DNA of 64,000 bases from Sporosarcina sp. Marseille-Q4063. Lineage in GTDB: Bacteria; Bacillota; Bacilli; Bacillales_A; Planococcaceae. Made by a program: the position numbers and the translations under genes. The DNA is taken from positions 3,405,001 to 3,469,000 of the forward strand of contig NZ_CP070502.1 in assembly GCF_018309085.1 (NCBI RefSeq), in the 5' to 3' direction. The notes under the pieces were generated by a model, which saw only the letters and a list, made by a program, of their open reading frames with translations, searched no databases and had not been told where the DNA came from. Of this stretch, positions 19,666-29,156 are shown piece by piece (position 1 is the stretch's first letter; the number at the start of each line of letters is the position of its first letter).

Positions 19666-20604
19666 TTAAACAAGTAATTTCGTAACCTTACGAGAAATTT
19701 CATGTGTATTTATCGTCGACTCAACTTGTCTATTCTTCACACTGTTAATAAACTCTTCAACTTCATAATACATCGTGTCAAACTCGTGTTTAACAGAAAT
19801 ATCCTCAGTTCGACCATCTCTGTATTTAATAACCACTTGCTGTGGATCACTAATTTTGTCAATTTCAATGACGCCATTTTCACCTTGAATTTCACTCGGT
19901 AAAAATGAATCGGAAATCTTCGAGTACATCACAACGGCTTCAAAGCCGTCATAATTCAAAATCATGCTGCCTTGACCTTCCGCGCCTGTGGACAGTAAAT
20001 AGTTATTTTTCAAAACAGAAATAGGTTCGCCGACTAAATGTACAATCGGCGCAATCGCATAGACCCCTAAATCCGTCTTCGCGCCATTGCCTAACTCAGG
20101 TTTAAACGCATTCTCTATAATGCCATCCTTGTAACTGTCGTACCGAGAAGAATATTGATTGTAATGAAAGACAAAGCGACGTATCGCGCCAATTTTGTCC
20201 AAGTTCTTTTTTAAATTAAGGAAAGATGGTGTAACCGTCGACTTCATAGCCTCCATAAATGTAACACCATATTGCTGGGATGCTTCAATCACTTGATCCA
20301 TTTCTTCAACAGTCGTGACAGCAGGCTTTTCGCAAAGGACATGAATGCCATTTTCCATTGCCAATATACTTTGTTCCGCATGAAACGCATTCGGCGAAGC
20401 GATATAAACCGCATCAATATTCCCACTCTGGAACATCTCTTCCATATTCGTATACACATTTTGAACATGATGTTTTTCTGCAAATGCTCTGCCAGTTTCC
20501 TCAGTCCGCGAATAAATCGCTCCAACAGCAAACTCTTGATGCGCACTTGCTGCTTTTATAAATCGATCTGTTATCCAATTTGTTCCGATAATACCAAATT
20601 TCAT
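19666..20604 (-). CDS. Gfo/Idh/MocA family oxidoreductase
   Basis: 312 residues with GIIGTNWITDRF nucleotide turn, EKP at 92-94 and TDLGVYAIAPIVHL late motif (Tyr in place of the usual His, as in the YhhX/dihydrodiol dehydrogenase-like subgroup). GGACAGGAGAAG upstream of the ATG is the ribosome site. It is divergent from another Gfo/Idh gene at 20733 with a 128-base shared promoter region. Substrate unknown. Confidence 0.88.
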   Translation of the reverse strand: MKFGIIGTNWITDRFIKAASAHQEFAVGAIYSRTEETGRAFAEKHHVQNVYTNMEEMFQSGNIDAVYIASPNAFHAEQSILAMENGIHVLCEKPAVTTVEEMDQVIEASQQYGVTFMEAMKSTVTPSFLNLKKNLDKIGAIRRFVFHYNQYSSRYDSYKDGIIENAFKPELGNGAKTDLGVYAIAPIVHLVGEPISVLKNNYLLSTGAEGQGSMILNYDGFEAVVMYSKISDSFLPSEIQGENGVIEIDKISDPQQVVIKYRDGRTEDISVKHEFDTMYYEVEEFINSVKNRQVESTINTHEISRKVTKLLV

Positions 20605-20732
20605 AGAATAATCTTCTCCTGTCCTCTAATAGTAAATCCTATATTTAGTATTATACAGGAAAATAACAAAGTAAAATATTGGCTATTTATCTGTGATATA
20701 ATTAGACAAAAGAAATAATTGGAGGAATACAT

Positions 20733-21740
20733 ATGAAAAAAGTTCGCTGGGGAGTATTAAGTACTGCAGGAATCGCACAAAAAGAACAAATTCCGGCGTT
20801 TTTAAGATCGTCGAATGCTGTTGTCACAGCAATCGCGACAGGTAGTGGAATTGAAAAAGCGTTAGAAGTGGCAAAGCGTTTTGGAATAGACAAGACATAC
20901 GATAGTTATGAAAAATTACTTGATGATCCAGATATCGATGCAGTGTATATCCCACTGCCAAATCATTTACATAAGAAATGGGTTATTGAAGCAGCAAAAA
21001 AAGGCAAACATATTTTATGCGAAAAGCCAGCAGCTATCAGTGCGGATGAAGTTCGTGAAATGGAACAAGCGTGTAAAGAAAACGGCGTTCTATTCATGGA
21101 AGCCTTCATGTATTATTTCCATCCTCAGCACGCCCGAGTTAAAGAAATTATCGATGCGAGTGAAATTGGCGATGTTTCTTATATGCAAGCAGGTTTTTCG
21201 TTTTATTTGGATGAAAGCAGAAGAGCAAATTCAATTAAAATGAGCGACGAAACTGGCGGCGGTTCCATATATGATGTCGGCTGTTACGCCATTCATTCAC
21301 TCCGAAACATTTTACGGGCTGAACCTGAAACTGTTCACGTTCATGCAGTGATGGATCCAGAATTCAATATCGATACAGATGCAGTCGGCTATTTAACGTT
21401 TCCAAATGGTGTACGCGCAACATTCGATTGCAGTTTCAATCTAGCCATGCGTAATGAATACAAAGTGTTCGGTACGAAAGGCACCATAACCGTTCCAAGA
21501 GCATACCGTCCAGACAATAACGGCGGCGATGGTTTAATAATCGTTGAAACGAATGGCGTTTCGCGTACGGAAACATTAAATGATGATCAATACCGAGGTC
21601 AAATCGAACATCTCTCTCAAGCTATATTAGAAGGGAAAAACCATATAGCACATGATTTTGTGAATACATTAAATAATATGCGCGTGATTGATGCTTGTAT
21701 GGAGTCAATTGAAACTGGCAATCAAGTGAAATTATCATAG
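20733..21740 (+). CDS. Gfo/Idh/MocA family oxidoreductase (dihydrodiol/xylose dehydrogenase-like)
   Basis: 335 residues. RWGVLSTAGIAQK at the start, EKP at 97-99, FMEAFMYYFHPQH and SIYDVGCYAIHSLR place it in the subgroup with glucose-fructose oxidoreductase, NADP-xylose dehydrogenase and trans-dihydrodiol dehydrogenase. TTGGAGG gives the ribosome site and TATAAT at about 20697 may be the -10 box. It is divergent from the minus-strand Gfo/Idh gene. Confidence 0.88.
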   Translation: MKKVRWGVLSTAGIAQKEQIPAFLRSSNAVVTAIATGSGIEKALEVAKRFGIDKTYDSYEKLLDDPDIDAVYIPLPNHLHKKWVIEAAKKGKHILCEKPAAISADEVREMEQACKENGVLFMEAFMYYFHPQHARVKEIIDASEIGDVSYMQAGFSFYLDESRRANSIKMSDETGGGSIYDVGCYAIHSLRNILRAEPETVHVHAVMDPEFNIDTDAVGYLTFPNGVRATFDCSFNLAMRNEYKVFGTKGTITVPRAYRPDNNGGDGLIIVETNGVSRTETLNDDQYRGQIEHLSQAILEGKNHIAHDFVNTLNNMRVIDACMESIETGNQVKLS

Positions 21741-21750
21741 TCAACAAGGT

Positions 21751-21803
21751 CCCTAATTTGCATATACAAATTAGGGGCCTAATTTGAATAAAACAAATTA
21801 GGG
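21751..21803 (+). terminator. Double, mutually exclusive hairpins
   Basis: CCCTAATTTG/CAAATTAGGG forms one perfect stem and CCTAATTTG/CAAATTAGG a second directly after it. Because all four arms are copies of the same sequence, the first arm could also pair with the last. No long T run follows either. It may be a terminator of the upstream gene or a leader switch for the sensor operon. Confidence 0.6.
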
Positions 21804-21836
21804 ATTAATTTATCAAGAAAATAGGTTGGTGACCGA

Positions 21837-22826
21837 ATGAAAAAGTCCACAAAAAGAATCCTTTATAGTGTCGGCCTCACTATTTTTCTAATGAGCTTTT
21901 TAGGAATGATCTATTATGGTTATAAAACTTTTTATATTGAAAAAGACACTGTTACTTCAAAAGAATACGCCCATCATTTCGTCTTAATTGCTGAAGAAAT
22001 TGACAATGAATATTGGCGGCTTGTCGAGCGTGGCGCATTGAGAGCTGCCGAAGAACATGACATTTACTTAGAATATTTAGGGCCGCCAAAAGCGGATAAT
22101 GACCAGCTCCTTAGACTATTGGACCGAATGATATCTGCCAAAGTGGACGGCATCATAACGCAAGGCGTGGAAGGTCAACAATTCGTTGATTTGGTGTTTA
22201 AAGGCGTCGAACGGGGAATTCCGATTATCACTGTCGACACGGATGTGAAAAGCAGTGTTCGGAAGGCTTATGTCGGAACGGATAATTATTATGCCGGGCA
22301 GCTTGCTGGAAGAACGATTATTGAAAACACGACGGGCGAACAATATGTCGGCATCGTGATGGGGCGTTTTGATGCGATCAATCAACAAGAAAGAATCGAA
22401 GGTTTTAAAGATGCGATCAAAACAGCTGACCGCATTGAGATTGTCGGCAGAAAAGAATCGAACATTACTCAAATTGGAGCAGCGCAAGCGACTTACTCAT
22501 TATTGAAAGAGTTTCCGAAGATCAATGCGCTCGTTGGGACGAGTGCGCTTGATGGAATCGGCATGGTCGAAGGATTACAAGAAATCGCGCCGAATAAGGA
22601 TGTCTATATCACTGCTTTTGATGTCTTGCCAGAGACTTTAATGTTAATTCAAAAAGGGAAAATCGATGCGACGGTTGCGCAGTATCCAGAAGAGATGGGC
22701 TACGGGGCGATTGAAGTGATGATTGAATTACAAGCGCATGACGTCTTGAATACTGAAGTCTTTACGCGAACAAAAATAATCGATAAAGGCGATGTCGATG
22801 GATTAAGACCCGGTGATCCAAAATGA
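21837..22826 (+). CDS. Membrane-anchored sugar-binding sensor protein
   Basis: 329 residues. One N-terminal membrane helix (about 9-30) is followed by a periplasmic-binding-protein domain (Peripla_BP_4: HFVLIAEEIDNEYW, DGIITQGVEGQQF, ITVDTDVKSS, YVGTDNYYAGQLAG). It has no lipobox, so it is held by the helix. It overlaps the kinase gene by 4 bases (ATGA). Such binding protein-kinase-regulator trios act as three-component sugar sensors (XylFII-LytS-YesN and GanPSR/AraPSR types). The ligand is unknown. Confidence 0.87.
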   Translation: MKKSTKRILYSVGLTIFLMSFLGMIYYGYKTFYIEKDTVTSKEYAHHFVLIAEEIDNEYWRLVERGALRAAEEHDIYLEYLGPPKADNDQLLRLLDRMISAKVDGIITQGVEGQQFVDLVFKGVERGIPIITVDTDVKSSVRKAYVGTDNYYAGQLAGRTIIENTTGEQYVGIVMGRFDAINQQERIEGFKDAIKTADRIEIVGRKESNITQIGAAQATYSLLKEFPKINALVGTSALDGIGMVEGLQEIAPNKDVYITAFDVLPETLMLIQKGKIDATVAQYPEEMGYGAIEVMIELQAHDVLNTEVFTRTKIIDKGDVDGLRPGDPK

Positions 22827-24253
22827 AAACAATTCGCGGGAAGTTATTAATGTACTTTTTCGTATTTGTCATCCTGTTTCAAGTGACTGCGATTTCCATT
22901 TTCGTCAGTTCTAATGAATTAACCAATAAATATAATGAAAGTTTTCAACGATTTTTATTGTTGAATTCAGTTTCTCAAAAGTCAGATGAACTATATGCGC
23001 TTACAAGGATCTATGTGATAGAGCCGGAAGATGAAAATGCAACCAGTTATTTCAAGAAAAAAGCCGGGCTCACAGCTGAAAAGGAAAATTTAAGAAGTCT
23101 TTATGCGTTAAATGAAAATATTAAAATCAAAAACTATATCAATCTAGTCGATACATTTATTCATGAAAGTGAACTGACAGTTGGATTTGTTTTGAAAGAA
23201 GATATTGAACACTATACGAATCATCTTGAAGAAGTGAGAGTGGCTTCGGGTTATATTCAAGAGTCTGCGCTTGAATTGATCGATGTTGAATTAACGGCTT
23301 ACCAAGCTTATTACAAGGACTTGCAAGAAAGAAATAGACATTTTATAACGTTCATCATCTTTTTATTTATAACGACAATTGCTCTAGCAATCTTTTTTGC
23401 AATCTGGTTTTCAACGGGAATTACGAGCCCGCTTCATAAGTTATCTCATGCGGCAAAGGAAGTGGCTAAGGGGGATTTACTGGGCGAGGCTGTGGAAATT
23501 CAATCGAATGATGAGTTGCGAATACTCGGGGATGCCTTTAATAATATGCGTTCCAATATTCATGAATTGGTGAAAGAAATCAAAGACCAATCGGAGCTTG
23601 ATCAATTGCTTAAAGAAATGGAATTAAAGCATTTGCAAAATCAAATTAATCCACATTTTTTATTTAACACTTTAAATACGATTTCAAAAATGGCTTATTT
23701 AGAAGATGCGAACTCGACTTCCAGATTAATCGATTCAGTGGCTGCACTACTGCGGCATAGCTTAGGCGAAATCGATGATCAAGTTACGTTGAAAGATGAA
23801 GTGAATATCGTTCAAGATTATTTTAGAATTCAACAAACTCGTTTTTCAGAAAGAGTTCAATTCATCACGAAAATTGATGAGACATGTCTGGGTATCGAAA
23901 TCCCGCGTTTAACGCTTCAACCATTAGTTGAAAATGCATTTATTCATGGGATTGAAGAACGTGAAGAAGGCGGCGTCATTTCGATTCGGGTAGAACAGAC
24001 AGAAGAATCCGTCGTCATTGAAGTAAGCGATGATGGGGAGGGCATTGACCAAGAAAAGATTGAAAGCTTGTTGTCTCTCTCAACCGTTAGAGATGAGCAT
24101 GTAGGGCATTCAACAGGCATAGGGTTGACCAATGTCATTCGGAGATTGCAGCTTTTTTACAAGACGGACAATGTAGTTGAAATTGAGTCAGAAAAAGGAC
24201 AATGGACAACGATTCGGTTGACTTTGCCTAAAATTAGTAAGGGGGCTATCTAA
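22823..24253 (+). CDS. LytS/YesM-type sensor histidine kinase
   Basis: 476 residues: membrane helix 10-29, a helical extracellular region 30-170, helix 173-196, HAMP 197-250, then a His_kinase domain with phospho-accepting His278 in QINPHFLFNTLN and a HATPase domain (LVENAFIHGIEE, DDGEGI, STGIGL). It probably listens to the binding protein encoded just upstream and phosphorylates the regulator encoded next (start and stop overlap by one base, TAATG). Confidence 0.93.
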   Translation: MKTIRGKLLMYFFVFVILFQVTAISIFVSSNELTNKYNESFQRFLLLNSVSQKSDELYALTRIYVIEPEDENATSYFKKKAGLTAEKENLRSLYALNENIKIKNYINLVDTFIHESELTVGFVLKEDIEHYTNHLEEVRVASGYIQESALELIDVELTAYQAYYKDLQERNRHFITFIIFLFITTIALAIFFAIWFSTGITSPLHKLSHAAKEVAKGDLLGEAVEIQSNDELRILGDAFNNMRSNIHELVKEIKDQSELDQLLKEMELKHLQNQINPHFLFNTLNTISKMAYLEDANSTSRLIDSVAALLRHSLGEIDDQVTLKDEVNIVQDYFRIQQTRFSERVQFITKIDETCLGIEIPRLTLQPLVENAFIHGIEEREEGGVISIRVEQTEESVVIEVSDDGEGIDQEKIESLLSLSTVRDEHVGHSTGIGLTNVIRRLQLFYKTDNVVEIESEKGQWTTIRLTLPKISKGAI

Positions 24254-25677
24254 TGAGAATCTTGATTGCTGAAGATGAATTACTAGAGAGAAAAGCGATG
24301 AAGAAATTCATCCAAGATAATTTTAGGGATATGGAAGTCGTTGGCGAAGCTGTGAATGGGCGAAAAGCAATTGAGTTAGCAAAAGAAATGGAACCCGATG
24401 TTATTTTTATGGACATTAAGATGCCGGGTATCAACGGTTTGGAAGCGATTGAGAAAATCCATTCGATGCGGCCGAAGACTAAATTTATTTTGGTCTCGGC
24501 TTATGATACGTTCGAGTATGCGAAGCAAGCGATGCAATTTGGCATTAAAGATTATATTTTAAAGCCTGGTAAAAAAGAAGAAATTATTACTGCGCTATTT
24601 CGTCTGAAAAAAGAAGTTTTGAATGAAGCGAAAATGGAAGAAGAGAAACGGCAGTCCGAGCAGCTTTTGAAAGAGAGTTTTATTCGAAAGCTGATGAAAC
24701 AACCTCTCGTTGAAGATGCGTTTGAATTGAAAAAACAATTATACCCGCAAATGAAATCGGGTTACTTTTTTGTGGTGACCTCCGTTAATCTGCTGGAAGA
24801 GAAAATGATTGTTGAAATCATTGGGAAGCATGTACTGGATTCATTCATCGTCTTTAAAGAAAACGATGTTGTTACTGTTGGGGTGTTTGTAAATGGCTCT
24901 GTTATAAAGGCAGATCAATTGCTGATAGCTAGAAAGCTGCAAATTGAGCTTGGGGATGATGTTTTTATCGGGATTGGGCATATTGCCGACTCTCTTGAAA
25001 ACTTTCCTCTGTCTTACCGGGAAGCGTATGCGGCAAATTTTCAACTTAAAAACGAAAAGAAATCCAATTACGGATTCCCGCAAAAAGATGTAAATCATCA
25101 TCAAGATATCGTTTCAAAAATAGTACAGGAGATTGAAAAAGGGAAGCGTGATAATGCCATCGCGATTTTTAAAGAAAATGAACCGCAATTAACGATGGTT
25201 GATAAAGAAAATTTATATATTGACATTCAAACTATGCTTGTGAAGAAAAATCTTTCAATCACAACGGGCTCAATTTCGACTTTGCAGTCAAATGATGACT
25301 GGGCTATTTATATGAATGTCTGCTGTAATAAAGTGAATGAATACTACGAGTCAAAGCAGTCGATGACAATCGCGAAAGAATATATTATGACGCATTACGG
25401 GGAATCTATTTCGCTTGAAGATATAGCCGAATTGGTGAATTTAAGTCCAAATTACTTTTCCAATTTATTTAAAGAAGAGTTCGGTGAAACGTATATCGAG
25501 TTTTTAACGAAAATACGAATGGAACAAGCCAAGGAATTGATCGGAAAAAATACATATTCCTTGAAAGAGATTAGTTTTATGGTTGGCTATAAAGATCCGA
25601 ACTACTTTAGCCGCGTTTTTAAAAGGTATTTTCATACTTCACCAAAGCATTTTCAAGACAGCATCTTTGAAAAGTGA
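24253..25677 (+). CDS. YesN-type response regulator with AraC HTH
   Basis: 474 residues. The receiver domain has the acidic pocket (EDE 7-9), phospho-acceptor Asp54 (FMDIKMPG) and Lys near 104. A long middle region is followed by an AraC-type double HTH at the C-terminus (SLEDIAELVNLSPNYFSNLF, YKDPNYFSRVFKR). It is the output of the three-component system and probably activates the importer that starts 98 bases downstream. Confidence 0.93.
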   Translation: MRILIAEDELLERKAMKKFIQDNFRDMEVVGEAVNGRKAIELAKEMEPDVIFMDIKMPGINGLEAIEKIHSMRPKTKFILVSAYDTFEYAKQAMQFGIKDYILKPGKKEEIITALFRLKKEVLNEAKMEEEKRQSEQLLKESFIRKLMKQPLVEDAFELKKQLYPQMKSGYFFVVTSVNLLEEKMIVEIIGKHVLDSFIVFKENDVVTVGVFVNGSVIKADQLLIARKLQIELGDDVFIGIGHIADSLENFPLSYREAYAANFQLKNEKKSNYGFPQKDVNHHQDIVSKIVQEIEKGKRDNAIAIFKENEPQLTMVDKENLYIDIQTMLVKKNLSITTGSISTLQSNDDWAIYMNVCCNKVNEYYESKQSMTIAKEYIMTHYGESISLEDIAELVNLSPNYFSNLFKEEFGETYIEFLTKIRMEQAKELIGKNTYSLKEISFMVGYKDPNYFSRVFKRYFHTSPKHFQDSIFEK

Positions 25678-25743
25678 AGGTAAACGTAAAATAATGCAGA
25701 TATTCATTCCCATTCAATGTTTGAATTGTTTTACTATAAGAGT

Positions 25744-25757
25744 TGTAAGCGCTATCA
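25744..25757 (+). promoter_or_regulatory. cre site (CcpA)
   Basis: TGTAAGCGCTATCA fits the cre consensus at all fixed positions. It lies 32 bases upstream of the importer lipoprotein gene, a position suited to catabolite repression by roadblock or promoter overlap. Confidence 0.75.
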
Positions 25758-25775
25758 ATTGAAGGGGGAACATTA

Positions 25776-27056
25776 ATGAAAAAAATACTTGGATTTTTAG
25801 TATTATCACTCGTACTTGTTGTCTCTGCCTGTAGTTCAGATTCCGATTCCGGAAAAAAGTCTGAAAAGGGCGGGGAAAATGCAGATGGTGCAGTTGAAAT
25901 CTTTAGTTGGTGGACTGGTGCCGGTGAAGAAGATGGTCTTTTAGCATTAATCGATTTATTCAACGAGCTTCACCCAGACATTGAAGTTAAAAATGCTGCA
26001 GTTGCCGGGGGTGCTGGAACAAACGCGAAAGCAGTTCTAGCGACTAGAATGCAAGGAAATGATCCGCCATCAACATTCCAAGTGCATGGTGGGGAAGAGC
26101 TGAACAAAAGTTGGGTTGCCGCGGATAAAATGGAACCGCTAAATGATTTATATAAAGAAAATGATTGGATGGATAAATTCCCGGAAGCATTGATTGATCT
26201 AGTCAGTAACGAGGGCAATATCTATTCGGTTCCTGTAAATATTCACCGTGGGAACGTCATTTTCTATAATATGGAGATTTTTGAAGAACATGGAATTGAA
26301 GTGCCGACAACATTGGACGAATTTTTCACTGTTGCTGAGAAATTAAAAGACGCTGGTGTTACGCCGTTAGCACTGGGTGATAAAGAGACGTGGGAAGCTA
26401 CACAAATTTTTGAAAACGTACTTGCTGCCGAATTGGGAACAGAAGATTATATTAAATTGTTTTCTGGCGAACTTGATTTCACGGATAGCAGAGTCGTCAG
26501 TGCTGCCGAGAAGTTCGGAAAAATCCTTGATTATGTGAATGACGATCATGCTTCACGTAACTGGCAAGACTCCGCACAGCTAGTCGCTGAAGGAGAAGCT
26601 GCAATGCTTAATATGGGCGACTGGGCGAAAGGTTATTTCGTTAATGACCTAAAGCTAGTTACGAATGAAGACTATGGTTACTTTGCATTCCCGGGTACTG
26701 ATGGTGACTTTGCTGTCATCACGGATACATTTGGACTTCCAAAAGGAGTCGATAATGTTGAGTCAACGAAGGAGTTTTTAACGGTTCTTGGTTCTGTTGA
26801 AGGTCAAGATGCATTTAACCCATTAAAAGGATCGATTCCAGCGAGAATTGATGCGGATCCTTCAAAGTATGATGATTACGGGAAAGATACTATTGAAGAC
26901 TTTAAGACTGCTAACTTATTTCCAAGTCTTGCACACGGATCGGCAGCATCTGAAGGTTTCGTGACGAAAGCGAATCAAGCCGTCAATATTTTTGTAACGC
27001 AAAGAGATGTCGATAACTTTATCGATGCTTTACAAAATGCAGCACCTGATATGTAA
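25776..27056 (+). CDS. ABC sugar importer, substrate-binding lipoprotein
   Basis: 426 residues with a lipoprotein signal and lipobox VSAC (Cys19), a Ser/Gly/Lys-rich linker and a family 1 solute-binding domain (VEIFSWWTGAGEEDGL). TGAAGGGGG precedes the ATG. Together with two downstream permeases it forms an importer likely controlled by the three-component sensor upstream and by CcpA. The sugar is unknown; GanPSR-like context hints at galactan- or arabinan-type oligosaccharides, weakly. Confidence 0.92.
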   Translation: MKKILGFLVLSLVLVVSACSSDSDSGKKSEKGGENADGAVEIFSWWTGAGEEDGLLALIDLFNELHPDIEVKNAAVAGGAGTNAKAVLATRMQGNDPPSTFQVHGGEELNKSWVAADKMEPLNDLYKENDWMDKFPEALIDLVSNEGNIYSVPVNIHRGNVIFYNMEIFEEHGIEVPTTLDEFFTVAEKLKDAGVTPLALGDKETWEATQIFENVLAAELGTEDYIKLFSGELDFTDSRVVSAAEKFGKILDYVNDDHASRNWQDSAQLVAEGEAAMLNMGDWAKGYFVNDLKLVTNEDYGYFAFPGTDGDFAVITDTFGLPKGVDNVESTKEFLTVLGSVEGQDAFNPLKGSIPARIDADPSKYDDYGKDTIEDFKTANLFPSLAHGSAASEGFVTKANQAVNIFVTQRDVDNFIDALQNAAPDM

Positions 27057-27065
27057 AGAAAATTA

Positions 27066-27100
27066 GGGGCGGCCATCTATCGGCAGCCCCTTCTCTTTTC
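27066..27100 (+). terminator. Intra-operon stem-loop
   Basis: GGGGCGGCC pairs with GGCAGCCCC (one mismatch), followed by TTCTCTTTT. It sits between the binding-protein gene and the permeases, where partial termination commonly keeps the binding protein in excess. Confidence 0.7.
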
Positions 27101-27138
27101 ATGAATACATATGAACCTCAAACTGAGGAGGGTTTAAC

Positions 27139-28077
27139 TTGGAGAAAGATATACCGGTACGAAAGAAAAGGAAACTATCGAATGATCATCTAACGGCAAT
27201 CGCTTTTTTAATTCCGTCTGTTATTTTAATTTTAGTTTTTGTCTACGGATTTATAAGTTGGACGGGGTATCTTTCATTAAGTAATTATAATACGATTGTT
27301 CCGGATTTCTCATTTGCTGGATTAAAAAACTATATTTATTTGTTCAATGATTTCCGTTTTCAAGCGGATTTGCGTAACACTTTATTCTTTACGATTCTTT
27401 TTATTGGTGCCGTAATTTTACTTGGCCTAGGGTTAGCGATTTTATTGGATCAAAAACTAAAAGGTGAATCCGTCTTTAGAAATATCTTTTTATTTCCAAT
27501 GGCATTATCTTTTATCGTGACTGGGGTTGTCTGGCAGTGGTTATTGCACCCATCAACTGGGTTCAATAAGTTTTTAATCCATTTTGGGATTGAACCGAAA
27601 TGGTATACCGATACAAACATATTGGCCGGATTTAAATGGGGAAGTATTGAGTTCGGCTTGCCTGTTGCCATTATTGCAGTCGTTATCGCCGCTGTTTGGC
27701 AAATGACGGGTTTTTCATTGGCGATGTATTTAGCGGGATTACGCGGGATTGACGAAGAATTGCGTGAAGCTGCGAGAATGGACGGGGCTAGCGAGTTCCA
27801 AGTGTACCGGAAAATTGTACTACCGATTCTTATGCCAATTACGATGAGTGTTGTCATTATTATGGCGCATATCTCGTTGAAAATATTTGATTTGATTTAT
27901 GCGATGACAGGGTCCGGTGCGAACTTTGTCACGGATGTTCCTGGATTGTATATGTTTGAAACGACGTTTAGAGGAAACTATTATGCAAATGGCGCCGCGA
28001 TTGCAATTATCATGTTACTGTTAGTCGCCGTATTTATTGTCCCTTATTTATGGAATAGTAGAAAGGGTGAAAGCTAA
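27139..28077 (+). CDS. ABC sugar importer permease, MalF type
   Basis: 312 residues from a TTG at 27139 with GAGGAGG upstream. Six membrane segments and EAA loop REAARMDGASEFQVYRKI. Its stop overlaps the ATG of the next permease (TAATG), so they are translated together. Confidence 0.93.
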   Translation: MEKDIPVRKKRKLSNDHLTAIAFLIPSVILILVFVYGFISWTGYLSLSNYNTIVPDFSFAGLKNYIYLFNDFRFQADLRNTLFFTILFIGAVILLGLGLAILLDQKLKGESVFRNIFLFPMALSFIVTGVVWQWLLHPSTGFNKFLIHFGIEPKWYTDTNILAGFKWGSIEFGLPVAIIAVVIAAVWQMTGFSLAMYLAGLRGIDEELREAARMDGASEFQVYRKIVLPILMPITMSVVIIMAHISLKIFDLIYAMTGSGANFVTDVPGLYMFETTFRGNYYANGAAIAIIMLLLVAVFIVPYLWNSRKGES

Positions 28078-28898
28078 TGGCGACATTACGAATTGGAAAC
28101 GTAGTTAAATATGGATTGTTAATACTTGTGTCACTGCTATTTTTAACGCCGGTTTATGTAATTATCGTGACAAGTATTAAACCGCTTGATCAGGTTTCGC
28201 TTTCACAAATGTGGACTTTGCCGACAGCGATTGACTTTAGTTCGTATAAGATGGCGTTTGATAGTTTAAAGCCGAACCTGTTGAATAGTTTGTACCTGGT
28301 CATTCCTGCGACATTGTTATCGGCTTTGTTAGGTGCTATGAATGGCTATATTTTGTCGAAGTGGAAGTTTAGAGGATCTGATATCATCTTTACGTTCATT
28401 TTGTTTGGGATGTTTATTCCTTATCAAAGTATTTTAATCCCGATGATTCAATTTTTACGGAATATTGAGCTGTATAATACAATTCCAGGGTTAGTGCTGG
28501 TTCATGTTGTTTATGGCCTGCCGATCACGACGTTGATGTTCCGGAATTTTTATGCGAGTATTCCGGATGAGATGATTGAGTCGGCTCAAATCGATGGAGC
28601 AAACTTTTTAGGTGTGTTTAAGAATATTATCATACCTTTGTCGATCACGGGTTTTGTGGTTGTAGCGATATGGCAATTCACGAATATTTGGAATGAATTC
28701 CTGTTTGCTGTGACGATAACGACGGGGGATAAGCAGCCGGTTATGGTTGCTTTGCAAAACTTGTCGGGCAGTCAGATTGTTCAGTGGAACGTCCAAATGG
28801 CCGGCGCATTACTTGCCGCGTTGCCGACTTTGATTGTGTATGTTTTTCTTGGTAAGTATTTTGTTCGGGGATTGTTGGCGGGGTCTGTTAAGGGGTAA
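28077..28898 (+). CDS. ABC sugar importer permease, MalG type
   Basis: 273 residues, six membrane segments, EAA-type loop ESAQIDGANFLGVFKNI, C-terminal GLLAGSVKG typical of MalG-like subunits. Last gene of the operon; a strong terminator follows. Confidence 0.93.
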   Translation: MATLRIGNVVKYGLLILVSLLFLTPVYVIIVTSIKPLDQVSLSQMWTLPTAIDFSSYKMAFDSLKPNLLNSLYLVIPATLLSALLGAMNGYILSKWKFRGSDIIFTFILFGMFIPYQSILIPMIQFLRNIELYNTIPGLVLVHVVYGLPITTLMFRNFYASIPDEMIESAQIDGANFLGVFKNIIIPLSITGFVVVAIWQFTNIWNEFLFAVTITTGDKQPVMVALQNLSGSQIVQWNVQMAGALLAALPTLIVYVFLGKYFVRGLLAGSVKG

Positions 28899-28945
28899 GG
28901 TTACTAACTTGGCAATCTGGAAATAGTCCAATATATATTTAGAGT

Positions 28946-28983
28946 GAGTACTTGAAGGGTTCAATATTCAAGTACTCTTTTTT
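28946..28983 (+). terminator. Rho-independent terminator
   Basis: A perfect 11-bp stem GAGTACTTGAA/TTCAAGTACTC plus six T. Its arm sequence is closely shared with terminators at 36632 and 59375, each also beside a copy of the GC-rich repeat. Confidence 0.9.
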
Positions 28984-28992
28984 ATTCGAGTC

Positions 28993-29122
28993 GTTGATTT
29001 CCATTTCAGGCGGACGCTTTCCTGCGGGCGAGCGCCGAGCCGCTTCCCTCGCTGCGCTCAGTCCAGGGTCTCGGCTGTCTCGCTTTATTCCGCGGGAGTC
29101 GCCACCTTCCATTCCAATCAAC
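28993..29122 (+). repeat. GC-rich structured repeat, copy A
   Basis: About 130 bases bounded by GTTGATT and AATCAAC. It contains CTTTCCTGCGGG near the left end and CCGCGGGAGTCGCC near the right, which can pair, and an inner stem CCGAG/CTCGG. It is far more GC-rich than its surroundings. The same unit occurs at 36489 (inverted), 43378, 52099 (variant), 52514 (inverted variant) and 59426 (truncated). Short open frames across it are not genes. Confidence 0.9.
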
Positions 29123-29156
29123 TAATATCATTGCACGGAGTGAGTTATTAATTTTT

